Shown: one piece after another, positions 1 to 16,420 of the stretch
Layout of the letters: each line of letters opens with the position of its first letter
Numbering within the stretch: position 1 is the stretch's first letter
Assembly: GCA_964036295.1 (NCBI GenBank)
Contig: OZ038473.1
Coordinates: forward strand, 12,228,501-12,292,500
Reading direction: 5' to 3'
Origin: Plumapathes pennacea
Taxonomy: Eukaryota; Cnidaria; Anthozoa; Antipatharia; Myriopathidae
DNA: 64,000 bases
Made by a program: the position numbers and the translations under genes
Notes under the pieces: generated by a model
Seen by the model: the letters and a program-made list of their open reading frames with translations, nothing else
Database searches by the model: none
Told to the model about the DNA's origin: nothing

Positions 1-797
1 TCAATAAGTGAAAGTCACTTACCGCCGCAGTGAACCTGTTAGGGAAAGTATGATAATCAAACTGTCCTTCGGCCACCCGTTTTTCTGTGTATGTCTTGGT
101 AGGCATGTTGGGCACAAAGGACCCGTAGTCGCTCAGTTCGTAGCTAACACTTGAGTGCTGTCCTACTAGTTGCCAGATCCATCGAGTCAGGATCTCCTGC
201 AGCTCAGCTGCACAAGTCACTTTGGTGGGAAAGCCCTTCAACTGTTTAAGAGAGGTATCAAGAAAAAATGACCAATATATCGAAGTGGCCGGAAAATATA
301 ACCACCACACATTTATAATGCGGTCTTTAAAAAAAATCCAGCCCATTTTCTACATTTGCAAAGGATTCAAGGAACAGTGTTTTCCCATCTTCCATTTTAT
401 TCTCTACCTTTAGGTGCCTGCAAGATTTTGAAGAATAGACCCAATTTAGAATCCCAAGGACGACCTCCTCTTCCTCCTCCATATTGAACATATTCTATCA
501 TCAAATTTCTGTTCCCCGAGAATTCCCTACAACATTCTATTTTGGATTTTGTGACTGAACGTGATGATTGTCCAAACCTTTCCGTTCCCACCGTCCGGTT
601 TGACTGTTCCTTCCGCCGATACTTCGTTAGCGAACCCTTGCAGCTCTGTATCGTCTTTGACGTCATCATAATGTTTGTAGTAACTGCAGCGAAATATAAC
701 GAAATAAAATATAACGATGAACTGCTTGGCTGCCATTCGGAATTACAAACCAAGAAGTCGTTTTACACTCACGTAAGACATATGCAGTCAATTAATT

Positions 798-873
<76 letters not shown>

Positions 874-3800
874 CGTCAATCACTTAGTCAATCATTCAGT
901 CAATCACACAGTCAATTACTCAGTTCAATCAATCAGTCAGTCAGTCAGTCAGTCAGTCAGTTAGTCAGTAAGTCAATCAATCAGTCAGCCACTTCGCCAT
1001 CCAGCCAGCCAATGAACCAACCAGTTAATCGATCAATCAATAAATCAATCAGCCAGTCAGCCAGGTTGTCAGTCAATCAGTCAATCAACAAATTAGTCAG
1101 TCAGTCCATCAGCCAGTCTGTCCGTCATCAGTTAGTCTGTCTGTCCGTTCGTCCGTCCGTCCGTCCGTCAGCCGCTCTGCCAGGCAGCCAGTCACCTCAC
1201 TCACTCACTCAATCAGTCGTTAGTCAGTCAGTTTGTGAATCAGTCAATCAGCTACTCCGCTAGTCAGCCAATCAGTCCGAAATTAAGTTAGTCACAACAA
1301 ACCATCGTCAGTCAACGCATTTACTTTGCTGCAATGTAAATAGGTGACACTGAAGTACTGCACTCACTGGTTAACATATTCCTCCACAAACTGTTCTATT
1401 GCTGTGTATACCGTTTCTCCGTCATCTCTATACGGATAATATGGAATCCGCTTTTTGTTGCTCATTCCTCGTTTCTGGAAAGTTGTTAGAAGACTATCAG
1501 TACCAAACTGGACGTATGGTTAAAATGATATTGGTGGAGCGACCAACTTTTATGTAAACCTCAAGACTTTGCCAAGAAACTCAAAACTAAGACTCGCTAT
1601 TCAAGTATTCAAGTTAGTTCGATACGTTTTCTATGACTGTGAAGTTGTGCACAAGAAAACACCGGGGCTTGCACACGATGTTCAATTTACCTCGAGTTAG
1701 ATAGCAATGATGATGAACGTTGACCAACAGAAGTGAATATCATCACGATAATTGATAGAGAAATAAAAGGAGGACGGGTGTAAGTTGGTTAAAATCACAA
1801 GAATGAATCACGGTGATCACCTTCAAATTCTCCCTAAAGTCTGTTACGTCCCATCCGGTGATGTCATAGGAGTCCCGGATGAGCCGTGACGTGCCCTGGT
1901 TGCCCATCGCGAAGAGCATGCGCATGAAACCATTGTCGGACAAAAGTGTCGGGCCGCCAAATACGTTGGGTACCAGGACCTCACGACAGTGGAACTTCAT
2001 GATTTGGTGTACAGGGTGCTGTGAAGAAAAGTGTCTTTTCATGGCCACGCACAAGGCTTCCGTGACAAAATGACACTTGACCAGATGTTCCACGATTTGA
2101 CTGTAGCCCAAGTCTGTAGTCTGAACATTCAGCTTGGCAAACATCCAATCGGCTCCGTCCTTCGGAGTATACACTGGAGAGTCTGGAATACATACGGGTT
2201 CAGTTCCAACATCAGTGTAACATAAGAGTTGGGGTGCGTTCCTCTTCTTGTCAATCTTCCTCCTACCCTCTCACCCCTCCCTCCCTCACCTGGTTTGTAG
2301 TCCACTTGGATAGCGACGGGTTTAAGGCCTCCTGGAGCATCAGACGAAGCGACGAAGAGTGCAATAGGGGACAGGGACTTCTTCATCTTTCGATTTAAGT
2401 CAAAGTCTGTGATATCGATTTGTTGTGGTAAGTCGTCACACAGATAGTGTCGCAACACGTACACGTGACCAGTGAGAATGGCCTGAGAAAAGAAAAGTAG
2501 ATTCTCCTAAGTATCAAGTGCGAACTATCAAGTGGCAAATTCTCCATACTGTATGATACATCTCTGGAGACAAACTGAAGGAGAAAATTGAACTTGATCA
2601 CTCCGGTGTGTGTTCTACTTGTAGTCTACAGTAGTTATTAATAAAGGCCTTTGGCTTCACGATTGCTCACCTCCTTCAAGGACATGTAAACTCCTACAGC
2701 CTCTTGAACCGCGCATTCCCAGTCAAAGTCGGGATTCAAGTCTTTCTTGAGTTTGGTCCAGTCGAGCCCACAGCCTTCTGTACATGACGAAAAAGAAAAA
2801 GAGGTTCATACATGCTTACACAACGTTTACAAGATGGTAAGGTAAATTGGTACAAATTGATGACTTAGCTAGATGGTTTGGTTGTCTGTTTTGCATTTAA
2901 CTCATCGCTATCCTCATCATGGTTGGTTAGTAAAGTGAGGTACGTAGTTATGTAGGTTTGGTTGTTAGGTGCAGTTGGGTATATGGTTGGCAGATTTCCT
3001 GCTGTTATTCTTCTTACTTCCGTTCACATGGATCGACACCATTTGCAGGGACATGGGGTTAATTCCCGCCAGACGCTGCTGTGAAAAAAACTCATCATCA
3101 ATCCAAGAGGTTAAATTGTTCTGGAAAGGCTCGTAGTCTGATGGCAGTCGAACAAACTCCTACAAAACAAAAAGAGACAGTGTTACGGTCCCGTAGGACA
3201 AGAAGCAGATAATTGCAAGTTGTTGTGGGATGGCAGACGCAACCCAACAATACATGCACGTAATAATCATTTGCTGTGGCAAAAGACTAACACTTGACAC
3301 GACAGCCAACACGTTCTTTACGACGTTACCCACATCAATCTTACGTTGATACAAGGTAAGTCTATTAGGTAGTTAACTTACCCCAAACAGCTCTGTGACC
3401 GTAACTCGAAAATACTGTCGTATCTTTGCGTAATCTTCCATACTAGAGATTCTTTGACTCTTGGTTCTGTTAACGTATCCTCGGAAAACGCCAGTTATTC
3501 CATCAATAAGCAACCTGTATTGCAATGCATAGGGTCGCATGAATGGATCTTTCTTGATGATTTCAGCCAACTCAGACGGCGTTAAGTCCACTAGGGCAAA
3601 CGGATTGTCGGGATCTTGGCTGTTTAGTCTGTACGTCGCTTGATTGAGGGCGAGGTCTCTCTGACGCCGGACGGCGCAGCTGCTATTACTGGCAACGTAT
3701 TGCGGCAGACTCACAGAACAAGACTGGACTGCAGTCAGAGAGCTGGGAAATACAGAAGACAGATAAGTTCTACATAAAAGCAAGTGTTAGGTCGCAAAAA

Positions 3801-4664
3801 ATTATAGTGCCAGGAACTCGACTGTTTTTGCTTTCCGTTAGATTACGACGACAAAGTTCCCTGGCGAATTACTAGGCCGCACAGATCTCCCCCGATAGAT
3901 AACCCGAGAATAATCCGAAAACTCGAAAGCGCCCGAAAACAAAGCCGAGGTCCGAAAACGTCCGAAAACGTCCGAGAACGCAAGAGAACTAATTTGAGAA
4001 CCCGAAAACGCCCGAAAAGTAAACCGAGAACACGAAAACGCCCAAGAAACGGCCAAGCCAAGAGCTCAAGTACAGTGAACAATAGATGTGTTGGATCAAA
4101 AAGCTTGACTATATTGTCACGACACCTATTTGGAGCCTTGCCCAGTGCGCACGTCATATGGATGGGAGTTGAGCATTTCACTTGAAATCAGAACGCCGAT
4201 CCTCCCAACTACTCGAGAAGAAAACGTACGAGTGACGTAGTGAGAACTGAAAGTTCAATCAGCTCTCAGTTTAAACAGTAATATCTACCGCGAGTGACTG
4301 GGAACTTCCTGCTGAGAAGTTAAAACCGCAAAATTGACTACAACTAAGAAATAGCCGACATTTTAACCGACAATGGGACAGAGGTGTTAAATAGAAACAC
4401 CATAGCGTGTCTGATATCACGGCATCAAGTAGTTATAGACAACCATGAGTCGCGGCAATATTTGAGGTAATCTCAGGTAAGGGCTTTAAAGATTCAAAGG
4501 ATAAGACATTCAAGGTAATCAAAGAGTAAAACAATAAGTTGTAACTAGAACCCCAAAGCTTAAACAAACCAAAATTTCTGGTACGTTGCTCACCTCAAAA
4601 CAGACAACGCAACAAGGACTGCGATGCTGTCCATGAAGAAATTTTGGGAAAAATTCGTCTTCAT
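1..4664 (-). CDS. LOX-A: secreted PLAT-less lipoxygenase, 3' end off window
   Basis: Iron-dependent lipoxygenase that would insert O2 into polyunsaturated fatty acids. Coding exons in gene order: 4594-4664, 3382-3742, 3018-3159, 2671-2777, 2290-2482, 1821-2173, 1368-1474, 578-683, 23-241. All have GT-AG borders and sum to 553 codons; the last exon lies left of base 1. The ATG at 4664 has an in-frame TAG upstream. Residues 1 to about 30 form a hydrophobic signal peptide split by intron 1. The next exon opens with VSLPQY, resembling the start of the catalytic region of bacterial LOX (Pseudomonas LoxA type), and no PLAT domain precedes it. Seen: the iron-ligand pair EHLVKCH, YPYRDDG, and GQHSSVSYE, which gives the third His and a Ser at the fourth ligand position. 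A non-coding 5' exon probably starts at 4817 and runs to about 4906. LOX identity is certain; substrate and stereospecificity cannot be read. Confidence 0.93.
800..1275. repeat. CAAT/CAGT tetranucleotide microsatellite in LOX-A intron
   Basis: Pure (CAAT)n at about 801-872 decays into CAGT, CAGC and CCGT variants up to about 1275. It lies between the LOX-A exons 578-683 and 1368-1474. The apparent Ser/Gln/Val-rich reading frame here is a product of the repeat. Confidence 0.95.
3898..4055. repeat. Degenerate CCCGAAAACG tandem repeat in LOX-A intron 1
   Basis: A purine-rich stretch repeats a roughly 10-20 base unit related to CCCGAAAACG about ten times. It lies in the intron between the signal-peptide exon and exon 2 of LOX-A. 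It carries no protein signal of its own. Confidence 0.7.
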
Positions 4665-4703
4665 TTTGTGAACCTATAATCTCGAACCACGTGTAAGGAC
4701 CTG

Positions 4704-4736
<33 letters not shown>

Positions 4737-6986
4737 TTTGTTTCTTTTTTTCAATAATCAAACTTTACGAAATAATGTTCCAAGCTCATTGGCTAGAATC
4801 AGCATTTGATACTTACCGGGAACAACGGCCAGGTGTTCACTATTGCTTTCGGCGCAGCTGTTTCGGTCGCCAGTTAAGGCCAAGAGGTCAGAGAACACAT
4901 TCCCCTTTAAGATAACTACATATAACAGCTGTATTTTTACTGAGAAAAACCTCTAATTTTAGGCAAGGCTGTGATTGGTCTGTTTAAGGTTGACGTCACG
5001 CCGAAATAGTGAAGGGCACTTGTCCAGCTTGCTTCTTAGATTAGCTGCTAGTTATTTGTATTTACGGATAAAATCATTTTTGTCTTGGTCAAACGTACAA
5101 AGCTCAGTTATTTAAAGGTTAATCATAGATAATGTACATCATTAATTAAGTCTGTATGTTGGATGTTTACTCTCAGTTAAGTTTTAAATGAAAATAATTG
5201 AAATTTTTCAGTTGGTTTTTGGCCAAAACTTAGCATTTATTAGCCAAGAAATCGAGAAAAAAGAAATTAGTTAATCCAGCTTGGGTTACCTACATCAAGC
5301 TTTAAACAACTGAAGACATTATCTGAAACGACGCCGCCACGTTTGTTACTTAAAAATATTGACCGAGCGAGGTTCTTATCAGATAATATTGGTCAGGTTT
5401 CTTTAAATGTGCGTACACACGAAATTTTAAAAAGAACAAAGCCAATATTCCCCCGCCCAACCAAACAAGCGAGCTTAATAGATCTACATGTATATGTCTG
5501 CTTCTGAAGGCTGCCTTTGATTACAAATAGCTGCGCGATGTTCGCCGGAAACAGCTTGACACTGGAAAATTAGATTAAGACATGCAATTAATTCCGTTAG
5601 CGCATGTATTCGAGTTGATAGGCCCATCTGAAGTGGGACTAAAATAGCTCATAAGGGAGTGGATGGGAATTGTACCAACGCGGCGGACGGGGAGCACCAA
5701 TTTTGTAGTTTTCAGACGCGGAGCAGTGCGCAGTGGCGCAATGAAAGGCATGATATTGTCAACTCTCTTTTATTTCTTTTTAATTAAAATAATTTACTGT
5801 TATCCAAAAAAAAAAAAAAAAGACCTCTGTCCTGTCCTTGTTTAAAAAAGATATTCATCTCCCTGAGCTCAGACGACTTCTTCACAAGTAGTATTTTTGT
5901 CCATTTACAAAACCAAACCGCGTTCACACTATTTTTTTTTTGGCCTCCAAACTCCCCCCACCCTCTCCCCCCCTCTCCCCCCCCCCCCCCCCCCCCCCAT
6001 CGTAATCAAACTCGCATTTTCAACAGGTATGTCACTTGTATAGACACAGCTTCTATGGATCACACAAGTCCATTCCAGAATATCCTGACACGCATGGGTT
6101 GAGCTTTTTTGTTTTTAGTGGGCATTATCGTACTTCAGTCATTCCAGTCCAGGTGTTTAGTTTTCTGTCAAAAATGTTACGAGATGCTGACTGCCGCGTC
6201 GTGTAACAATTTTACGAAATCCGGAAAGTCTAAAAACAAATAAAAACAAAAACAAAAACAAAAACAGCGAAAAAAAATGGGTCAATTTACTTTTGCGTTT
6301 GCTTCTCACCCAATCAGAAACAAAAGCGAAGTCCGGTTGCGATCTGCTCACGCAAGCAAACAAGTTGTGATGGCGTTTTTCAACACTGTTGATGGTCTAA
6401 TCTCAAATTGAACTATCTCCCAACGAACACCCCTCTAAGACGAACAACTCTCTAAGACGGATACCTGATAGGAGCGATCTCTGCTGCTTCTTCAGTTATT
6501 TACTCTGAACTCTCTAAGACGGATACCTGATAGGAGCGATCTCTGCTCTTTCTTCAGTCATTTACTCTGAATTCTCTTTGAGAAGGATACCTGATACTGT
6601 GGGAGCGATCTCTGCTGCTTCTTCAGTTATTTACTCTGAACTCTCTTTAAGATGTTGGAATATGCCACTGATGAATGTCTAATTAACCTCGTTTGCTTGG
6701 TCCATACTGTAAGTTATGTAGCCTCGTTATTTCTCTTGCCTTATGGCCTGTGCTCTTTATAAAGTGAGTATTATAAATTCGGTCCATAAGTTACGTCACG
6801 AACCATGCACTCGGTTAATAAGATTTCTATACTACGCACAGAAGGATGAGCTTGATTCTTTAAACGGCTGCCAATGGTAAAGTTTCCACTATAACATAAC
6901 TGACAAACACATGTACTCTAACTGTGTCAAGAGCAGTTTTTTCCCAGTAATAACACTCAATATAAGAAATATCAGCCAGTACTCAC
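4665..6986. other. LOX-A promoter side and STARD7-like 3' flank; simple repeats
   Basis: Holds the probable LOX-A 5' UTR (rest of the ATG exon, and an exon with a GT donor just below 4817), a 31-base A tract at 4704-4734 next to the UTR acceptor, and a C-rich tract at 5951-5998. At 6447-6648 there are three ~62-78 bp tandem copies of a unit containing GATACCTGATA. Part of an inverted-repeat element sits at about 6200-6370. The missing last exon of the STARD7-like gene should lie here but could not be recognised. Confidence 0.7.
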
Positions 6987-9900
6987 TTGAACACGTCAAG
7001 ATGTTTATGCAGAATGAGGGAAAATTTGCTTTGGGGTCATCAAAGTAAGACAGGACAAAGTCAAACCCATCCTAAAAAAAAACAAAAAAAAAAAAAACAA
7101 ACTGTAAGTAATGTCAAGGGTAATGGGTAATGGACTGATCAACTTCAATTTTCTCCTTTAGTCTCTCATCAGAGATGTATCACACAGTAGGGAGAATTTG
7201 CTACTTGATAGTTTACTTAGATGAAAGCTGATTGGCCCATCAATTCTCAGTACATTGCTCATACATTTTCTTCCTAAATGGTAGGGAGAATTTGTATTAT
7301 GAGCTCAGGGGTGAAAGTGTAATCCCTGTACTGTACCTACCTTATCAAATGTGTCATGGGGTACAATAAGCATCTCGGACTTGTAGGACGTGACTCGTAC
7401 GTGGTCCGACTTCTCTGGGCAGTTTGGGTGTTTTGTTGCCCTACCGAGTAAAAGATCAACACATCACTCTCAGTAAATCAGTTTATGCTGCAAAAAGTCA
7501 TTCAAATTTGTTTGACAATGTACCGAAGGTACATTCATTACCTGGAGATGAGGACCATAGTTTTTGAATTGTTGTCAACCTGAAAAAAAAAAGTTTTGTT
7601 ACAAGGTGAACTTACATGCGAGGCTGACAATATGGTACAGTGACTGGTTTACAGAAACTGCTCATCAGAAAATGGCATTTGGACAGCCAAAAATGAAATC
7701 TCAAAACTTTTTCAGTGGAGCATGCCTAGATTTTTTCCTAGATTTTTTCCTGTTTGTAATCCCCATAAAGTCATAGACTGCTCTACTGTAGTATGCATGG
7801 GTGAAAGAGATCTACCACTTGTTCATTCTGAGTTCTACTTATATGCACACAATCTTTTTATACACATTAAAGGAGGGTGCAAACAGTCTAACAGATATAG
7901 ATAGCAAAAAGCACAAGTGTTGTAGAGTTTTACATGTAGATGCAATGGTCAGAAACTACTGTATTGTTCAGAATGTAAATGATTTCATAGTGGCCACAAT
8001 TTAGAAAACTCTAGTCTTTTTCATACCTCACCCCTCCTCACAAAGACATAATCTCTGTTCTTCAGTGGGTACTGCAACGAAAAGTGATTCATGATGTCTA
8101 ACTTTTTACAATATAACAAAATAGAAAAGAGAGGAGACTTTACAAGTCTGAGAGAAAAATGAGAAAATTACATACAGCACATCTACATTAAGGCCCATCC
8201 AAACAAATCCAACATTGCCACCCAACATTGTTGCAATAAACCTGTTTAAAATGAACCTTACCGGGAATTTTGTCACCCAGTGCAACACTTCACTGCCATC
8301 AACTGGATGTCTATCAAGGACGTCCAACTTCAACACAAACTTGTCCCAAATTTTGCGATGTTCATTATCAACCTGACGTAAGAAACATACGCTAAGTATT
8401 TTATCCTTGCAACAGAACTAAAGTATCTTTGTTCAACACTCTCAATCAAATAGTCAGAAAACAATAGTCAGACCTGAATTTTGTAGAAGGAGCGAGCATT
8501 GATGTCAAAAAAGGTACCAAATACTGCAAAATACAAACACACATTAGATGAAACAGTGGCTGCTACTGATTATTGCTTTGGGACACCAAAACACAGCTCA
8601 AACTGCAACAAATGAAGAAATTCCTTGATGATATTTACAGTAGTAGTAAAGGTATATGTAAACTTAAAGTGGACCACCTGAAGTTGAAAACATCCAAATG
8701 TCCAGGGCCCAGATGTTCAAAAGCCAATTACCATAAATGCTCTAATAAGCCCCATCTACACAATCAAGTTTTGAAATAAGCACCCCCTCCCCCAGTTTTC
8801 ATTCTGTCAACTTTCAGCACCAGAATTAGCAGAGAAACTAGACAAATGACGTGCATTAGATGCTTAAGAACATATTTTTGAACTTTACAAATTGCCCACA
8901 TCGAACTTCACATAGAAATTTAATTAAATCTAATGTTTAAATAAGCCCCTTGGGGCTTAATTGAGCATTTACAGTACGGTAAACTAGTTAATCCAGTATT
9001 ATATCCAAATTGTTTGTCTGTCTTCTAGAACTGTACTATCTTTGAACTGTGGTCATTACCTTTGTACTCGTACAGGTTGCTGCAGTCCACTGGTCTTCTC
9101 CAAACTCTTAGCTTTTCTTGCTGCACAAACTCCTCCCACTCCCTCCCTCTTTCACTTCCTTTCACCCGTCCTCTGCTTTTCAACTCTGATCTGAAGCATT
9201 GTTTGCACCTGAAGACACAAAACATTAACACAATACTCACTGTTTTGATACAAATTGTGTGCAAAACAAGAAAACACAGTGCTGTTTTAACTATTATATT
9301 TACCACCACAGGCACAGGTTAGAGGAATTCTGACCTAGTGTTTGAGCTAAAAAGTTTTAAAAATCTTAATTTTAAATGAAACAAAGCTGCTTGTTTACAG
9401 GTAGTTGGGGCTACTGTATGTAAATTATTTTACAAAACAATAGTTACACGTCATTACCACAGTGAGCTCTCCCTAAGGCGGACCTCCTCGGGACTAGCAT
9501 CTAATGTCCGCCTAAGCGAGAGTTCATTTACAGAGAAACAAGTGAAAATCGCCAAGGACCAAATCTGCATGCTGTCCGCTCACATAGAGGGTTGACTGAA
9601 ACTAATTAGCATAAATACTATGGCCTCCGGCCACGTGAGCAATATCGGTCGTACCACTACTGTACTGTATCTTGGCTGAATATCAAAGTGAAGATAAATA
9701 CCAGAAAGTAGACGTTACCTTGTTGCATTAAAGCTTAGAAAATTTGTTCGTCAACAACAAAAGCATCTTGTGTCGAGATGTGTCGAGTCGAGTCGAGTCG
9801 AGTCGAGTCGAGTTTGGGTTTGGAACAGGAACAGTCCATGTTATACATAATACTGTGTTATAGACTAACCTCTCAAGTTCCTGGTCAGTGATGCCTTCTT

Positions 9901-10237
9901 TTCCCCACGCAAATCCAGCTACACTGAACAACAGCAACTTAGAATTATGACAGACTTCTTGCTGGTTGTGTAACTGACTTCCCGAAGTCCTATTCTTTCT
10001 GATGCTCTTGCTGTTCAGATACCGTTCACGCTTCAGCCGCAACTGCTTGCACAATATGTTTACAGCCGTGGACAAACTCTTGAGGTTCAGGCGGGGAGGC
10101 AATGTATCTGCTCCGTCCGGGAAGTGAAATCTGACCTTCAAGTTAGCAAGTCGATTTTGATCAAAGTTCACGTTGGAGCGAACCGCAGAGCAAAGTTGCG
10201 ACGATTTTTGAAGAATATAAGGTCCAGTGGCAGCCAT
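6987..10237 (-). CDS. STARD7: STARD7-like START-domain lipid transfer protein, last exon not found
   Basis: START-domain protein of the STARD7 group; family members bind phosphatidylcholine and deliver it to mitochondria. Exons in gene order: 9870-10237, 9060-9208, 8474-8523, 8262-8372, 8027-8071, 7542-7579, 7341-7440, 6987-7071, together 315 codons plus one base. The ATG at 10237 opens a basic N-terminal region. A short segment, VAGFAWGKEGITDQELER, aligns with the VFVW...EEELQR segment of human STARD7. The START core follows: KLRVWRRPVD, SNLYEYK-VFGTFFDINAR, KLDVLDRH, GSEVLHWVTKFPYPL, RDYVFVRR, VRVTSYKSEM and DGFDFVLSYFDDP. Human STARD7 has about 370 residues, so about 50 C-terminal residues are missing. 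The last exon ends FCINILTCS at a GTGAGT donor, and no matching downstream exon was identified before LOX-A. Confidence 0.88.
7140..7320. repeat. Interspersed ~180-200 bp repeat family (representative copy)
   Basis: A recognisable element recurs: one end reads like TTCAATTTTCTCCTTCAG, the middle like ATATCACACAGTAGGGAGAA, and the other end like GGGAGTGAAAGGGTTA. Other copies or fragments lie at about 2496-2610, 4195-4330, 14081-14282, 25041-25205, 25800-25990, 26920-27130, 46240-46350 and 54203-54382, in both orientations. Most copies are intronic or intergenic. No coding capacity was seen, which fits a MITE- or SINE-like non-autonomous element. Confidence 0.75.
9773..9812. repeat. GAGTC pentanucleotide microsatellite
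   Basis: About six GAGTC units lie just downstream of the first coding exon of the STARD7-like gene, inside its first intron. Confidence 0.9.
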
Positions 10238-11517
10238 TATTGTGTTCAACGATCGAAATTTGAAGACACCAGCGTGCTATTTGCCTCATTTGGAGTCAAA
10301 CTCCGGCCGGCTCAAACGCCATTTTGAAAAGGACGGCCAGACTGTGACGTCACATTTGTCTGCTGGGCAAAGTTCGTTCGTGTGCGTGACCAACGCGTGG
10401 GGAACGCAAATAATCACATAAATTTCGTTTTGGGGTGTTTTTCCTAGCCAGACCCGTTGCAGCTAGAAACGGCTGAGATTAGACTAGGGATTATTTGCGT
10501 AGTGTTTCTTTGGCACGGGACTTCAAATGTTTAAACCAGGCAAAGGACCATTTCACCATTTTCTTAGGGGGAGGGGGAAGGGGTCGCAAAACTGAAGTGG
10601 GTACAGTTTGTAGGTTTCCTTTTACTAAGTCTGATACTTGGTCGTACTTCGTTATTTACGAACGAATGAGGGGAGTTATGCCAACACTCCCCTTCCGCCA
10701 CTTCTTGAGGAGGGCCTGATACTCAGCTTAGGTAGGAGGCGGTGGGAGGAGGGGAGAAACGAGGCCTCTTCCCCCTCCCCCAAAGTTAATGTTTTTTCTT
10801 TTTTCAAATTTCTCCCCCCCCCCCCCCCCCTTCCTTGTGGAGAACCTGACACTCAGGTTATCGGCTAAATAACTAAAAAAAAGCCCCAAACTGATTCACC
10901 TGAGTCAACAGAGAGAGACAAGCTGTAGAAACACGAACAACACAGGAGGACAAACAAGGGGGACTTTTGTTGAGCTACATTGCCACTCTGATTCATGGTG
11001 TAGATAAACACAACCACCTCAAAAGTTGTGCATGCGGCCTCCACTGGTTCGAAACATCATCGTCAAAAACACTGCATTAATTTTGGTATTCTAGTGGTCG
11101 CATTTTTTGGATACAGGTCTGAAATATGATCAAAAAATTGTGTTTCTGTCTGAAATCAGAACCTGGCGGCACACTCTCACCCAAAAAGACAAAATACTCC
11201 TATCAACTATTCAGGCGATAGCACACAACCTTCAAAATAGATTTGTATATACCTGGTATTTACACGGTAGAGTTACTTTGTTCTAGCCAATATTTATCTA
11301 AACTATTGTAACAGGTTTTGCCTGTAACTACAAAAAAGAAAAAAATGGACAAAACGAAACAAGACCAAAGAATACAATAATGGAACATTATTGATTCAGA
11401 TGTCAGATGAAACAGCCGAATTTATTGGCGAAATCTGACACATAAAACTAAGCATCTTGTTTGGATTCCGAGTTAAGGCGCAGAACTGCGAACTCTGGTC
11501 AAGCACACTGATTAATC
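10238..11517. other. Intergenic region between STARD7-like and Gla protease genes
   Basis: These two genes diverge, so the region should hold both promoters. Seen: G-rich and C-rich tracts at 10566-10581 and 10812-10830, and otherwise unremarkable AT-rich sequence. No convincing exon or RNA gene was recognised. Confidence 0.6.
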
Positions 11518-14916
<3,399 letters not shown>

Positions 14917-14973
14917 CTAAAGCGAGAATAGTTTCATTCCTGTATTAATACTTGTAATGCGGTATTGCGTGAA

Positions 14974-14979
14974 AATAAA
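14974..14979 (+). terminator. Polyadenylation signal AATAAA of Gla-ShKT protease
   Basis: Canonical AATAAA 57 bases after the protease stop codon, on the same strand. Confidence 0.7.
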
Positions 14980-15095
14980 GAAAAAGGTACAGAGCCGATA
15001 TGTTCAATGTTTCACACTGCTGCTATATGCGCGAGAAAAAGACAAACTGTCATCACCAAACCAATGCAAACCTAAAATATATTAGAGCGGTATTA

Positions 15096-15216
15096 CAGTA
15101 GAATCCCACTATCTCGAACAGAATCCGATTTCCCTCGGAAGTAAACTTGGTAGAACCCCGCTATCTCGAACTGCTTCTCGCTTCCCTTGAGAGCTCGAAA
15201 TAGCGGGGTTCTACTG
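15096..15216. repeat. 121-bp MITE with CAGTAGAA termini and TA target site
   Basis: The left end CAGTAGAATCCCACTATCTC is mirrored by an inverted right end, TAGCGGGGTTCTACTG, with TA on both sides. The termini resemble pogo/Tigger-type Tc1-mariner elements. A related copy lies at 63806-63976 and a probable fragment starts at about 27479. Confidence 0.75.
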
Positions 15217-15282
15217 TAGATATCCAATCACGTCAAATCAGAATTGAGCTAATTCTGGATTAGGTCCAAATATTGCTCTTTA

Positions 15283-15545
15283 GAGCCGTTTCCAGACGTA
15301 TATCAAAAGTAAATCGTGTGGTTGCTTCAGTTTTGCGTTTGCTATGCTTTCGATTTGGTCCAAACAAATGTTGGAACGTTCTTGGCCAATGAGGAACTAA
15401 AGCAAAACTCGATTGCGATCTTCTCACGCAAGCAAGCAAGTGGCGATAGCATTTCCTCGCACTTCTGATTGGTTGAAAGTGCTTTCTGTGATTGGTAGTC
15501 AGATTACTTTGGCTGTGGTTTTCCACACTTATCCGACAACCGCTC
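15283..15545. repeat. MITE with GAGCCG...CGCTC ends
   Basis: A ~260 bp element with weak terminal inversion (GAGCCGTTT against CAACCGCTC) and an interior containing TTTTGCGTTTGCT and CTTGCGTGAGAAG-type motifs. It shares these features with the elements at 56508-56821 and, partly, 6200-6370. Non-coding. Confidence 0.6.
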
Positions 15546-15749
15546 TATAAGCCTGGATATTCTCATCAAAAAGTTTTCTTGATTTTCTTCTTTTTTTTTT
15601 TTACGCCAGGTTTTCAGTTTTTGACCAAACCTTGGTCAATTATTTAAAATTGATCGAGATCCTCGCGAGCCATTAGTAAACCAGCCAAATTAAGGATGGT
15701 GAACTTTTAGTGCTGTCTCAGATATTGATCCAGTACAACAGCCAAGCAA

Positions 15750-16020
<271 letters not shown>

Positions 16021-16223
16021 AATAAATTGATACTCCAGGCTGATATGCTATAAAGAAAGCTGTGTCGCTTGGGGCGGCTTACTACCAAATAGACTAGACG
16101 TTTCAAAGTAAGAGAGGCAACATTTTCATTTCTTCTTGAAGGTCAGTAGCGTTACAGCAGTAAACGGCGCCAAGATAGTAACGTGATCCAATGCAAAACA
16201 CTAACAGTTGCTTTCATATTGCT

Positions 16224-16420
16224 TAAAGCCTGGTTTACACTAGCGACGCAAGCACAAACGGTCCTTATTTCACAGTGAAAACTGTGCGACGCAAGCTCCA
16301 GCATAAATCCAAACGCAAGCACAAGAATCAACATATTTTAATCCCTGTGCTTGCGTTGAGCCTGTTTTTAACTGTGAAATAAGGACCTTGTGCTTGTTTC
16401 GCTCGTGTAAACCAGCTTTA
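16224..16420. repeat. ~197-bp TIR element upstream of LOX-B
   Basis: The left end TAAAGCCTGGTTTACACTAG and the right end ending GTGTAAACCAGCTTTA are inverted copies. The interior has opposed GCAAGCACAA and TTGTGCTTG motifs. A diverged relative is at about 48668-48812. Confidence 0.75.

Noticed and set aside
1012-1263. Ser/Gln/Val-rich 83-residue frame
   Set aside because: Translation of a degenerate CAAT/CAGT microsatellite in a LOX-A intron.
5640-5770. Candidate missing last exon of the STARD7-like gene (minus strand, containing MPFIAPL)
   Set aside because: No proper acceptor in the right frame, and no match to the expected C-terminal helix.
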